Shown one piece after another: positions 1 through 6,400 of a stretch of 9,523 nt of DNA. Where the stretch lies: assembly GCA_012516015.1 (NCBI GenBank), contig JAAYXG010000244.1, positions 1 through 9,523 on the forward strand, in the 5' to 3' direction. The notes under the pieces are model-generated. The model saw only the letters and a list, made by a program, of their open reading frames with translations, was not told the origin of the DNA and ran no database searches. The translations under genes were made by a program, and so were the position numbers. Position 1 is the first letter of the stretch; every line of letters starts with the position of its first letter. This DNA comes from Lysobacteraceae bacterium (GTDB lineage: Bacteria; Pseudomonadota; Gammaproteobacteria; Steroidobacterales; Steroidobacteraceae).

Positions 1-352
1 GGATGCGCAGCTCGAGGCTGCCGCTCGGGAAATATTCCGTCACGATGTAACGGAAGTCCTCGCCATGACCCCAGTCGTAGACGTCGACGATGGCGGGATG
101 CTTGATGCGCATCAGGAGCTCGCGCTCCCGCTCGAATCGTTATTCTTCGCCCGCGTCGGCCGTCGCAAGCGGTCCGGTTCGCAGGACCTTGACGGCTACG
201 TCATGACCGAGCTCGAGCGAATGAGCGACGTGTATCTCGGACTTCGGCGAGCGTGCAATCGTGTGAATGAATCGGTAGCCCTCGATTCTTGGAAACGAGG
301 AGGGTCGTTGACCGACGCCGCTCGTGCTTCTTCTTTCGTCTTTGTGACGCAT
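1..352 (-). pseudogene. Ser/Thr protein kinase, N-terminal part, interrupted by an in-frame stop; runs off the left edge
   Basis: The reverse strand encodes the start of a bacterial Hanks-type Ser/Thr kinase domain. From the ATG at 350-352, residues 26-57 read as strands beta1 to beta3, ending in VAVKVL with the ATP-anchoring lysine at residue 55. A TAA at 140-142 (residue 71) interrupts the frame. The same frame then continues to the window edge as RFERERELL, MRIKHPAIVDVYDWG and IVTEYFPSGSL, which match the alpha-C helix (likely Glu at residue 76), beta4, beta5 and the hinge. A single C-to-T change (CAA to TAA) would explain the stop. The nucleotide loop is degenerate: ARSPKSEIHVA replaces GxGxxG. 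The start is uncertain; ATG 404-406 and GTG 521-523 are in frame, and none has a good ribosome site. The gene is divergent from the STAS-like gene. Kinase identity is firm. Whether the break is a real mutation or a sequence error cannot be told here. Confidence 0.7.
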
Positions 353-525
353 CGTCTTTGACGCTTCTTTGGCTTCGCGCGCCCTTCGCCGCGATAGCGC
401 TGTCATGCAGGCGGGCTCGCGTCGCCCGCGTAGCCCGTCGTCGAGGTCCGAGAAGAGCGTAAGTCGCCGCGCGCTTCCAGGGCCAGAGACTATGTCACGA
501 TTACTCGCGCTGCTCACGGCCACTC

Positions 526-558
526 GCGCAATTTGCGCTTTTCTTGCGGCAATTTGGC
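526..558. promoter_or_regulatory. Possible operator: palindrome plus repeated CAATTTG
   Basis: GCGCAATTTGCGC at 526-538 is an inverted repeat with 6-base arms and one central base. Its CAATTTG core (529-535) recurs at 550-556 within GGCAATTTGGC. The two copies start 21 bases apart, about two helical turns, so they would lie on the same DNA face. The pair ends just upstream of a -10-like TATGAT, between the divergent kinase and STAS-like genes. This is where a repressor or activator site would be expected. No known regulator is recognised and binding is inferred. Confidence 0.4.
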
Positions 559-564
559 TATGAT
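559..564 (+). promoter_or_regulatory. Candidate sigma-70 -10 box for the STAS-like gene
   Basis: TATGAT matches five of six bases of the TATAAT consensus, 56 bases upstream of the GTG at 621. No good -35 lies at 16-18 bases; TTGCGC at 533-538 is at a spacing of 20. A start near 571 would give a leader of about 50 bases. The complement also offers TATCAT on the other strand, so the direction is not certain. Confidence 0.4.
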
Positions 565-582
565 AGGCGTAAGCAGGTCATG

Positions 583-601
583 GCGGCGAGCGGATCGCCG
601 C
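583..601 (+). other. Leader hairpin upstream of the STAS-like gene
   Basis: GCGGCGA (583-589) and TCGCCGC (595-601) form a perfect 7-base stem closing a 5-base loop, GCGGA. It lies between the candidate -10 box and the GGGGG ribosome site at 611-615. There is no T-run after it, so it is not a terminator. It could stabilise the leader or influence translation, but in GC-rich DNA a stem of this size can arise by chance. Confidence 0.35.
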
Positions 602-610
602 GCGTGATAC

Positions 611-615
611 GGGGG
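611..615 (+). promoter_or_regulatory. Ribosome binding site supporting the GTG start at 621
   Basis: GGGGG lies five bases before the GTG at 621. It is the only purine-rich run at usable spacing and favours this GTG, since no ATG lies in frame close by at the 5' end. Confidence 0.45.
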
Positions 616-620
616 TCATC

Positions 621-1058
621 GTGGATTCGAAGTACTTCATCAACACCAATGAAGCGTTGGTGCGCGTGCAGGTTTGGGGTGAGCTTCGCGCCCATGACTT
701 GATCAAACTCATGGGTCGGATCGGCTCGGATCCGAGACACCGTCCGGACATGGGTGCGGTCGTGGACCTGCGCGAGGCGCATGGGCATTGGGATTATTCC
801 GAGATCCAGCGCTTACGAGACTACGTCGTCCGGATCGCCAACCCCCTTTGGCGGCGGCGCTGGGCGGCCGTCGTCGGTCCAGGCAACCTGGTTGCCGCTG
901 CGCACGTGCTCATCGTGATCAGCGAGCCCGTGGCCGGAAGCATTCAAATGCAGCTCTTCGAGGATGCCCAGTCCGCGCTGCGCTGGGTTCAAGGCAGTCG
1001 AGTCGAACGCCACGCCGTCGCGAACGGCGCCCGCGAGGCCGGGTTCTCGCCCTGCTAG
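621..1058 (+). CDS. Small SpoIIAA/STAS-like domain protein of unknown function
   Basis: A 145-residue protein with no signal peptide or membrane segment, so probably cytoplasmic. The pattern looks like an alternating beta/alpha fold: strands near residues 4-8 and 12-18, a helix at 23-35, the strand MGAVVDLREA at 44-53, a helix from WDYSEIQRLRDYV at 57-69, the strand WAAVVG at 81-86, a helix around 89-97, and a C-terminal FEDAQSALRWV helix. Order, length and the closing F-D-A-L-W helix resemble the SpoIIAA-like/STAS group, in which proteins often act as anti-sigma antagonists or lipid-binding modules. No conserved phosphorylation serine can be named with confidence. The last 20 or so residues look disordered. 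It diverges from a Ser/Thr kinase gene, which hints at a phospho-signalling pair, but that is inference only. The existence of the gene is well supported by codon use and the ribosome site; the family is tentative. Confidence 0.6.
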   Translation: MDSKYFINTNEALVRVQVWGELRAHDLIKLMGRIGSDPRHRPDMGAVVDLREAHGHWDYSEIQRLRDYVVRIANPLWRRRWAAVVGPGNLVAAAHVLIVISEPVAGSIQMQLFEDAQSALRWVQGSRVERHAVANGAREAGFSPC

Positions 1059-1074
1059 CCGAAAGCTCGAGCCG

Positions 1075-1087
1075 CCGCTAGCGCGGC
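1075..1087 (+). terminator. Weak hairpin after the STAS-like gene
   Basis: Sixteen bases after the stop, GCCGC and GCGGC (1074-1078 and 1083-1087) can form a 5-base stem with a TAGC loop. No T-run follows; the downstream stretch is only pyrimidine-rich (around 1117-1141). It is at best a poor intrinsic terminator. Confidence 0.15.
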
Positions 1088-1182
1088 CTACATCTTCCGT
1101 CGCCGGGGCGCCGTAGCCCTTTCTGAGAGTCTTTCTCTTCCGCCCGTGCCGGATCGCGGGCTATTTTCGTTAACCGCGGCAA

Positions 1183-1188
1183 TACACT
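1183..1188 (+). promoter_or_regulatory. Weak -10-like box ahead of maf
   Basis: TACACT matches four of six -10 consensus positions and lies 18 bases before the maf start, which would give a very short leader. The AT-richer stretch at 1161-1172 could hold a -35, but none fits well. The 148-base spacer between the preceding gene and maf makes a promoter here reasonable, since the block needs one; the exact box is doubtful. Confidence 0.25.
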
Positions 1189-1206
1189 CGGGCGGTAGGG
1201 ACCTGT

Positions 1207-1824
1207 ATGCTTCAGGTTATGGAAAGTCTCTCCAAGCCATTGATCTATCTAGCTTCCGCCTCGCCGCGCCGCAGTGCGCTGCTCGCGCAGATCGGGGTCC
1301 GGCATGCGGTGCGACCCGTCGAGGTCGACGAGGCGATTGGGGCTGGGGAGTCGCCAGCGGATTACGTGGCCCGGCTTGCAGCGCACAAGGCGCAGACGTT
1401 GTGGTCGCGTCTCGCAGGCGACGAGCGATTGCCCGTGCTCGGTGCCGATACGTCCGTTGCGCTCGCCGACGAGATCATGGGTAAGCCGCGTGACGAGACG
1501 GATGCGGCGCGCATGCTCGAGCGCTTGTCGTCCCGCACGCATCAGGTCTACACCGCCGTGGCGTTGTGCAGCGAGCGCGGGTGCGCGACACAGCTCAGCG
1601 TCAGCGAGGTGTCGTTCCGCGCCCTCGAGCGAGAGGAGATTCGCGCCTACTGGCGCACGGGCGAGCCGCGGGACAAGGCCGGGGCCTATGCCGTGCAAGG
1701 TCTTGCGGCCCTCTTCATCGAACGCATCTCGGGAAGCTTTTCCGGGATCATGGGGCTGCCCCTTTTCGAGACTGGGGAGTTGCTGCGCTCGATCGGCTGG
1801 CGCTTCGAGAGCGCAGCAGGATGA
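1207..1824 (+). CDS. maf: Maf/YhdE family nucleoside triphosphate pyrophosphatase
   Basis: A cytoplasmic house-cleaning enzyme of 205 residues that hydrolyses NTPs to NMP and pyrophosphate; the YhdE branch prefers dTTP and UTP, and Maf proteins are also tied to septum inhibition. The family signature is complete: SASPRR at 17-22 for phosphate binding, GADT at 79-82 with Asp81 as the likely catalytic or metal residue, GKPRD at 92-96, HQVYTAVAL at 112-120, and DKAGAYAVQG at 156-165 followed by GLPLFET at 183-189. DKAGAY.QG places it with E. coli YhdE rather than YceF. AGGGA at 1197-1201, five bases upstream, supports the first ATG; the ATG at 1219 is an alternative with poorer spacing. It heads the maf-rng-yhdP-nit-tldD block, and its stop overlaps the rng start as ATGA. 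In many relatives mreBCD lies just before it; here a STAS-like gene does. Confidence 0.95.
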   Translation: MLQVMESLSKPLIYLASASPRRSALLAQIGVRHAVRPVEVDEAIGAGESPADYVARLAAHKAQTLWSRLAGDERLPVLGADTSVALADEIMGKPRDETDAARMLERLSSRTHQVYTAVALCSERGCATQLSVSEVSFRALEREEIRAYWRTGEPRDKAGAYAVQGLAALFIERISGSFSGIMGLPLFETGELLRSIGWRFESAAG

Positions 1825-3305
1825 CGGCGGAGATCCTAGTCAATGTCAGCCCACGCGAGGTGCGAGCAGCCCTCGTCGAGAACGGCGTTCTTCAAGAGAT
1901 TTTCTTGGAGCGGGCGAACCGGCGCGGGCTCATCAGCAACATTTACAAGGGCCGCGTTTCGCGCGTTCTGCCGGGTATGCAAGCGGCCTTCGTGGACATC
2001 GGGCTCGAGCGCACCGCATTCCTGCACGCCTCCGACATCGTGCATCCGGCAGTCGGCGAGAACGGGCAACCGGACCAGCCCGTCGATGACGGCCGTGCCG
2101 CCGACATTCAAGCTCTCGTCTCGGAGGGCGGCGAGATTCTGGTACAGGTCTTGAAAGACCCGCTCGGTACAAAGGGGGCGCGGCTGACGACGTTCATCAC
2201 GCTTCCTTCGCGATATCTCGTCTACATGCCGAAGGGTCGGGGGATCGGCGTTTCGGCTCGGATCGAAGACGAAGGCGAACGACAGCGCCTGCGGGAGACC
2301 GCCGCTATGTTCGCGCGTTCCGACGAGCCGGGCGGCTATATCGTGCGCACTGCGGCGGAAGGCGCAACGCCCGATGCCTTGCGCGCCGACATGATGTTCT
2401 TACAGAAGCTGTGGACAGTTTTGAGCGCGAAGGCCGCCGAGACCCGGCCCGGCAACCTGGTCTACGAGGATCTTGCGCTGCCGCTGCGCGTGCTGCGCGA
2501 CATCGTCTCGAGCGGCGTCGACAAGGTCAGCGTCGATCATCCAGAAACGTTTGAGCGTATGCGCGAATTCGCACGCACGTTCATGCCCGATCACACCGGT
2601 CGCATCGAGCTCTACCGCAGCGAGCGTCCGATCTTCGATTTGTACGGCGTCGAAGACGAGATCCAGCGTTCGCTGGATCGCAAGGTCGCACTCAAGTCGG
2701 GCGGTTACTTGATCTTCGATCAGACCGAATCGATGACGACGATCGACGTGAACACAGGGGCATACGTCGGCCACCGAACGCTCGAGGAGACGATCTTTCG
2801 GACGAATCTCGAAGCGGCGGTTGCGATCGCCCGGCAGTTGCGCCTGCGTAATCTCGGCGGAATCATCATCGTCGATTTCATCGACATGGAAGAGGACGAG
2901 CACCGCAAGCAGGTGCTGCAGGCGCTCGAGAAGTCGCTCGCCGCAGATCATGCTAAGAACCACATCTCGTCGGTGTCGCCGCTCGGTCTCGTCGAAATGA
3001 CGCGCAAGCGCACACGCGAAAGCCTGGAACACATGCTGTGTTCTCCGTGTCCTACATGCGAGGGCCGCGGCTTCGTCAAGACGACGGAGACCGTGTGCTA
3101 TGAGATCTTCCGCGAAATCCTGCGCCAGGCGCGGCAATTCGATTTCCAGGAGCTGATGGTGCTCGCGCACCAAGACGTGATCGAGAAGTTGCTCGACGAG
3201 GAGTCCGCCGCGCTCGCCGAGCTCGAAGTTCACACCGGCAAGCCGATCCGACTGCAAACCGAGGCCTTGTATCAGCAGGATCAATACGACGTGGTGTTGA
3301 TGTGA
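1821..3305 (+). CDS. rng: Ribonuclease G
   Basis: A 494-residue endoribonuclease of the RNase E/G family; E. coli RNase G has 489. RNase G trims the 5' end of 16S rRNA and cuts some mRNAs at A/U-rich single-stranded sites, sensing 5'-monophosphate ends. The S1 domain with inserted sensor region starts around residue 35 (NIYKGRVSRVLPGMQAAFVD). The DNase-I-like catalytic core holds the two metal-binding aspartates, Asp309 in TTIDVNTG and Asp352 in IIIVDFIDM. The Zn-link motif CPTC at 410-413 precedes EGRG and supports dimerisation. The long C-terminal scaffold of RNase E is absent, hence RNase G. The start ATG at 1821 overlaps the maf stop by four bases, with GAGAG at 1807-1811 as a likely ribosome site, so translation is probably coupled to maf. 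Upstream in-frame codons inside maf are not a plausible start, because MTAEILVNVS is the normal N-terminus. Confidence 0.96.
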   Translation: MTAEILVNVSPREVRAALVENGVLQEIFLERANRRGLISNIYKGRVSRVLPGMQAAFVDIGLERTAFLHASDIVHPAVGENGQPDQPVDDGRAADIQALVSEGGEILVQVLKDPLGTKGARLTTFITLPSRYLVYMPKGRGIGVSARIEDEGERQRLRETAAMFARSDEPGGYIVRTAAEGATPDALRADMMFLQKLWTVLSAKAAETRPGNLVYEDLALPLRVLRDIVSSGVDKVSVDHPETFERMREFARTFMPDHTGRIELYRSERPIFDLYGVEDEIQRSLDRKVALKSGGYLIFDQTESMTTIDVNTGAYVGHRTLEETIFRTNLEAAVAIARQLRLRNLGGIIIVDFIDMEEDEHRKQVLQALEKSLAADHAKNHISSVSPLGLVEMTRKRTRESLEHMLCSPCPTCEGRGFVKTTETVCYEIFREILRQARQFDFQELMVLAHQDVIEKLLDEESAALAELEVHTGKPIRLQTEALYQQDQYDVVLM

Positions 3306-3310
3306 CAATC

Positions 3311-3401
3311 GGGACGTGGGCTCGGGGCCTGGGGTTTGGGCCGAAGAGAGCGCAATTGCGCATCTGTACCGACTCGAGCCCGAGGCCCCACGTCCCAGGC
3401 C
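3311..3401. repeat. Structured rng-yhdP spacer: long inverted repeat, central palindrome and G-quadruplex motif
   Basis: GGGACGTGGG (3311-3320) is the exact complement of CCCACGTCCC (3387-3396). The stem continues, after a two-base bulge on the right, with CTCGGG (3321-3326) against CCCGAG (3379-3384). In competition, GGCCTGGG (3326-3333) can pair with CCCAGGCC (3394-3401). Near the centre lies the perfect 12-base palindrome GCGCAATTGCGC (3350-3361). The left arm has five G-runs of 3-4 with loops of 3-4 bases. The element starts five bases after the rng stop and is followed by a short GTTTT. It looks like a REP/BIME-like or other small palindromic repeat. The roughly 50-base loop argues against a standard terminator. 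Confidence 0.6.
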
Positions 3402-3420
3402 GTTTTCGAATCGAACGAAA

Positions 3421-6400
3421 GTGAGTATCTCTGCCCAAAGTCCTCCGCCACACGTCTCGAACGCCGGCGACGGCTCGACGCCGCGGCGCGGCTGGCGTCG
3501 AGCGCTGAAATGGCTGCTCGTGAGTGTCGTCACGTTCGTTCTGCTCGTCGGTGCGCTCCTCGGTGCATTCGGCATCGTGGTCGGGCGCGTGCCCGAGTAT
3601 CGGGTACAAGTGCAGGATTGGCTCGGCGCTCGCACCGGGCTCGTCGTGGAATTTCGAGCGCTGAGCGCACGTTTGCGGATGTTCGGGCCGGAGCTGGTGT
3701 TCGAAGACGCCGTCGTTCGCACACCCGATCGAACGCAGATCCTGGCGACTGCCGAACGAGGAAGTGTCGGGTTCGATATCTGGAGCTCCTTGCGCAACGG
3801 GCAGCTGAGCGCAGGCCGGTTCTCGCTGCGTTCGCCGGAGATCAGTCTCATCCGCACGCGCTCAGGACGTATCCAACTGCTCGGTCAGTCGGCTTTGCCC
3901 GAACGTGTCGGCACGAACCCGATTGCAATCGAGCAGCTGCCGACCGGGCGCTTTCGTGTGCGCGATGCGCTCGTCACGTTCAGAGACGAAGTGACGGGGC
4001 GCGGTCCCTGGTCGATGTCAGGGATCAGCTTCGAGCTCACGCGCGATTTGGGCTCCATTCGCCTCGAAGGGGAAGCATCGCTCCCGGAGGCGCTGGGTCG
4101 GCGGCTCGTCTTCACTGCGAACGCCGAAGGCGGTTTGCAGGCGCCCGAGGCGGTCGTCTCCAGTTTCTCGATCTCCGGGGACGGGCTCGACCTGGCGGGC
4201 TGGGCGGACGTATTCCCGGATGAGTGGCCTGCGCCGGAAACGGGACGCGGCTCCTTGGAGCTGCGCGGCTCGCTGAAGGGAGCCGCGCTCACGCACCTCG
4301 CGGCGAAAGTCGATTTCCGCGGCATCTCGACGGCGCTGCCGTTGTGGGCCACCCCTCTACCGAGCGCCGAGCCGATGCCGGACAACGAGCCGTTGCCGAC
4401 CTCGGGCGAGGCGCTTGCGTTCGAGGAACCGACGGCGAGCGCGCCGACTCGTTCGCAGCGCGCAGAGCCGAGGGCGGAGATGGTGAGCTACGAGCGCGTC
4501 GCATTCGTCGCACGTGCGAATCGCCTGGACGATGAATGGCAGTTGACGTTGTCGGACCTGGACGTGTCTCGCTCGAGCCTGCCATGGCAGAGCAAACAGA
4601 TCGAGGTGCGATGGACCCGCAACGATGACGCCGTTCGCGGGGCGATCGAAGCGGATCGAATCTCGCTCGACAACGTCTGGCCGCTGCTCGCCTATCTACC
4701 CGAAAGCGAGCGGCTCGCGCGGGTACGCGCGCTGCGTGCTCGCGGCACGGTGGAGAATCTGCAGGCGCGAATCGAGCGCACGAACGCGGATCCCGCGCTT
4801 GCCTACGCGCTCGAAGCGTCGCTCGTCGACATCGGCTTCGATCCGATAGAACGCGCGCCGGGGTTGGCCGGCATCAGCGGTACGCTACGCGCCGACGAAT
4901 CGCAAGGAGAGCTCCAAGTGGCATCTCGTACCGCGGAGCTCCGCCTGCCGCGCATGTTTCGGGATGTGCTCTCGGCGGACACCGTCGACGGCACGCTCGT
5001 GTGGACCGTCGGCGAGTCGGCGGTCGAAGTGCGCAGCGACGAGCTGCGCCTCGAGGGCGACGACGGCCGGGTAGCGGGATCGCTCCACCTCACATTACCG
5101 CGCGACGGCTCGCTTCCCGTGCTCGCGGTGTCGGCTCGGGGCGAGAACCTGAAAGTATCCTCGACCGGCAAGTACGTCCCTGGTCACAAGCTGAGGCGCA
5201 AGACGCTTGCCTGGTTCGATCGCGCATTCGTTGACGGTCATATCAAGACAGCCACGTTCGAGATGAATGGCCCCATACGGCTGTTTCCGTATCGCAACGG
5301 CGAGGGAACGTTCGTCGCGACGGCGCAAGTCGAGAATGCCGCGCTTGCCTATCACGACGACTGGTTGCCGGCGACGGGCATCGACGCCGAGGTGACGTTC
5401 CGGAACGAAGGCATGGTCGTGCGCGCGAGTGAAGCGCACGTCGGCGGATTGTCGACGCGCAACGCCGTGGCGGAAATCAAGGATTTCAAGGACAAGGAGC
5501 TGAGCATCGTTGCCGTGGCGAGCGGCGATCTCGACGATGCATTCGATTTTCTGCGGGCGAGCCCGCTTGCCGCGACGACGTTCGGTGAGCAGCTCGCGCG
5601 CATGGAGGGGCAGGGCGCGTTGAGCGCGGACGTCAGGCTCTTCTTCCCGATCGGACGGATGGATGAACGCGACGTGCGTGTGAGCGCGCAAGTCGCGAAC
5701 GCCCTCCTCAAGCACGCCGATATCGTCGACCCCGTGCGTGCGCTGAGCGGCACGCTCACCGTGCACAACACGCTCGTGACCCGAGCGGACCTCAAAGGTC
5801 AATGGCTCTCGGGCCCGCTCGATGTGTCCGTGCGGATGCAGAACGCGAGCTCCTCGGAGCTGGTCGCGCGCGGTCGCGCCCAATCCGCTTCGTTGCGATC
5901 GCTGCTCGACGTGCCGCCGCAGATCGCGATCGGCGGCGCCGCCGATTGGAAACTGACGACGCTGCTTACCGCTCGAGGCGACGAGATGCAGCCAAGCGAG
6001 CGTCGCTTCCATCTATTCGCGGACTTGGAGGATTTCGTGCTCGATTTGCCCGCGCCGCTCGGCAAGGATGCAGGCGAAGCGCGGACGCTCGAGATCGATT
6101 TGTCGTTGGAGGCACAGGATCGTGCGGTCGTTCGCGGTGCCCTCGGCGATGTGCGTGCGCTCTTGAGCTTGCGCCGCGACGACAGCGGGTGGGAGCTCGA
6201 CCGCGGGGGTCTGCGCGCGGATGGGCAGCCGGCGTCGGTGCCGAGCCATCGCGGCTTGCGAATCGAAGGCAGCCTCGATCGCTTCGTCTTGGATGAATGG
6301 CTCGCGTTGAAAAGTGAACACAATGCGGCGAGCAAACCCCTGAGCCGTTATCTACAGGCCGCGAACGTCCGCATCGGATCCTTCGAGCTGTTCGGCTATC

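Noticed and set aside
65..361. Forward open frame of 98 codons at the left end
   Set aside because: It is the complement of the kinase gene, whose reverse-strand reading shows clear kinase motifs on both sides of the internal stop.
1054..1082. Two GCTAGC words flanking the STAS-like stop region
   Set aside because: Each is itself a 6-base palindrome and the stem between them does not extend, so a structured element or site pair is not supported.
1566..1820. Upstream extension of rng inside maf
   Set aside because: The frame is open, but the residues are shadow translation of maf. The RNase G N-terminus begins at the ATG at 1821, which overlaps the maf stop.
3311..3410. Reading the rng-yhdP inverted repeat as a simple rho-independent terminator
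   Set aside because: The loop is about 50 bases and only four Ts follow, several bases after the stem. A different class of element is more likely, although partial termination cannot be excluded.
3316..3420. N-terminal extension of yhdP from the GTG at 3316
   Set aside because: The extra 35 residues would be translated from the G-rich inverted repeat, have no family character, and sit ahead of the normal short cytoplasmic N-terminus and membrane segment.
2400..3857. Long reverse-strand open frame of 485 codons across rng and yhdP
   Set aside because: It lies opposite two well-identified genes, and its translation is rich in Arg, His and Ser with no recognisable domain. This is the usual antisense shadow in GC-rich DNA.
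5095..6012. Reverse-strand open frame of 305 codons inside yhdP
   Set aside because: Low-complexity Arg/His-rich translation opposite a confirmed gene; there is no ribosome site or domain.
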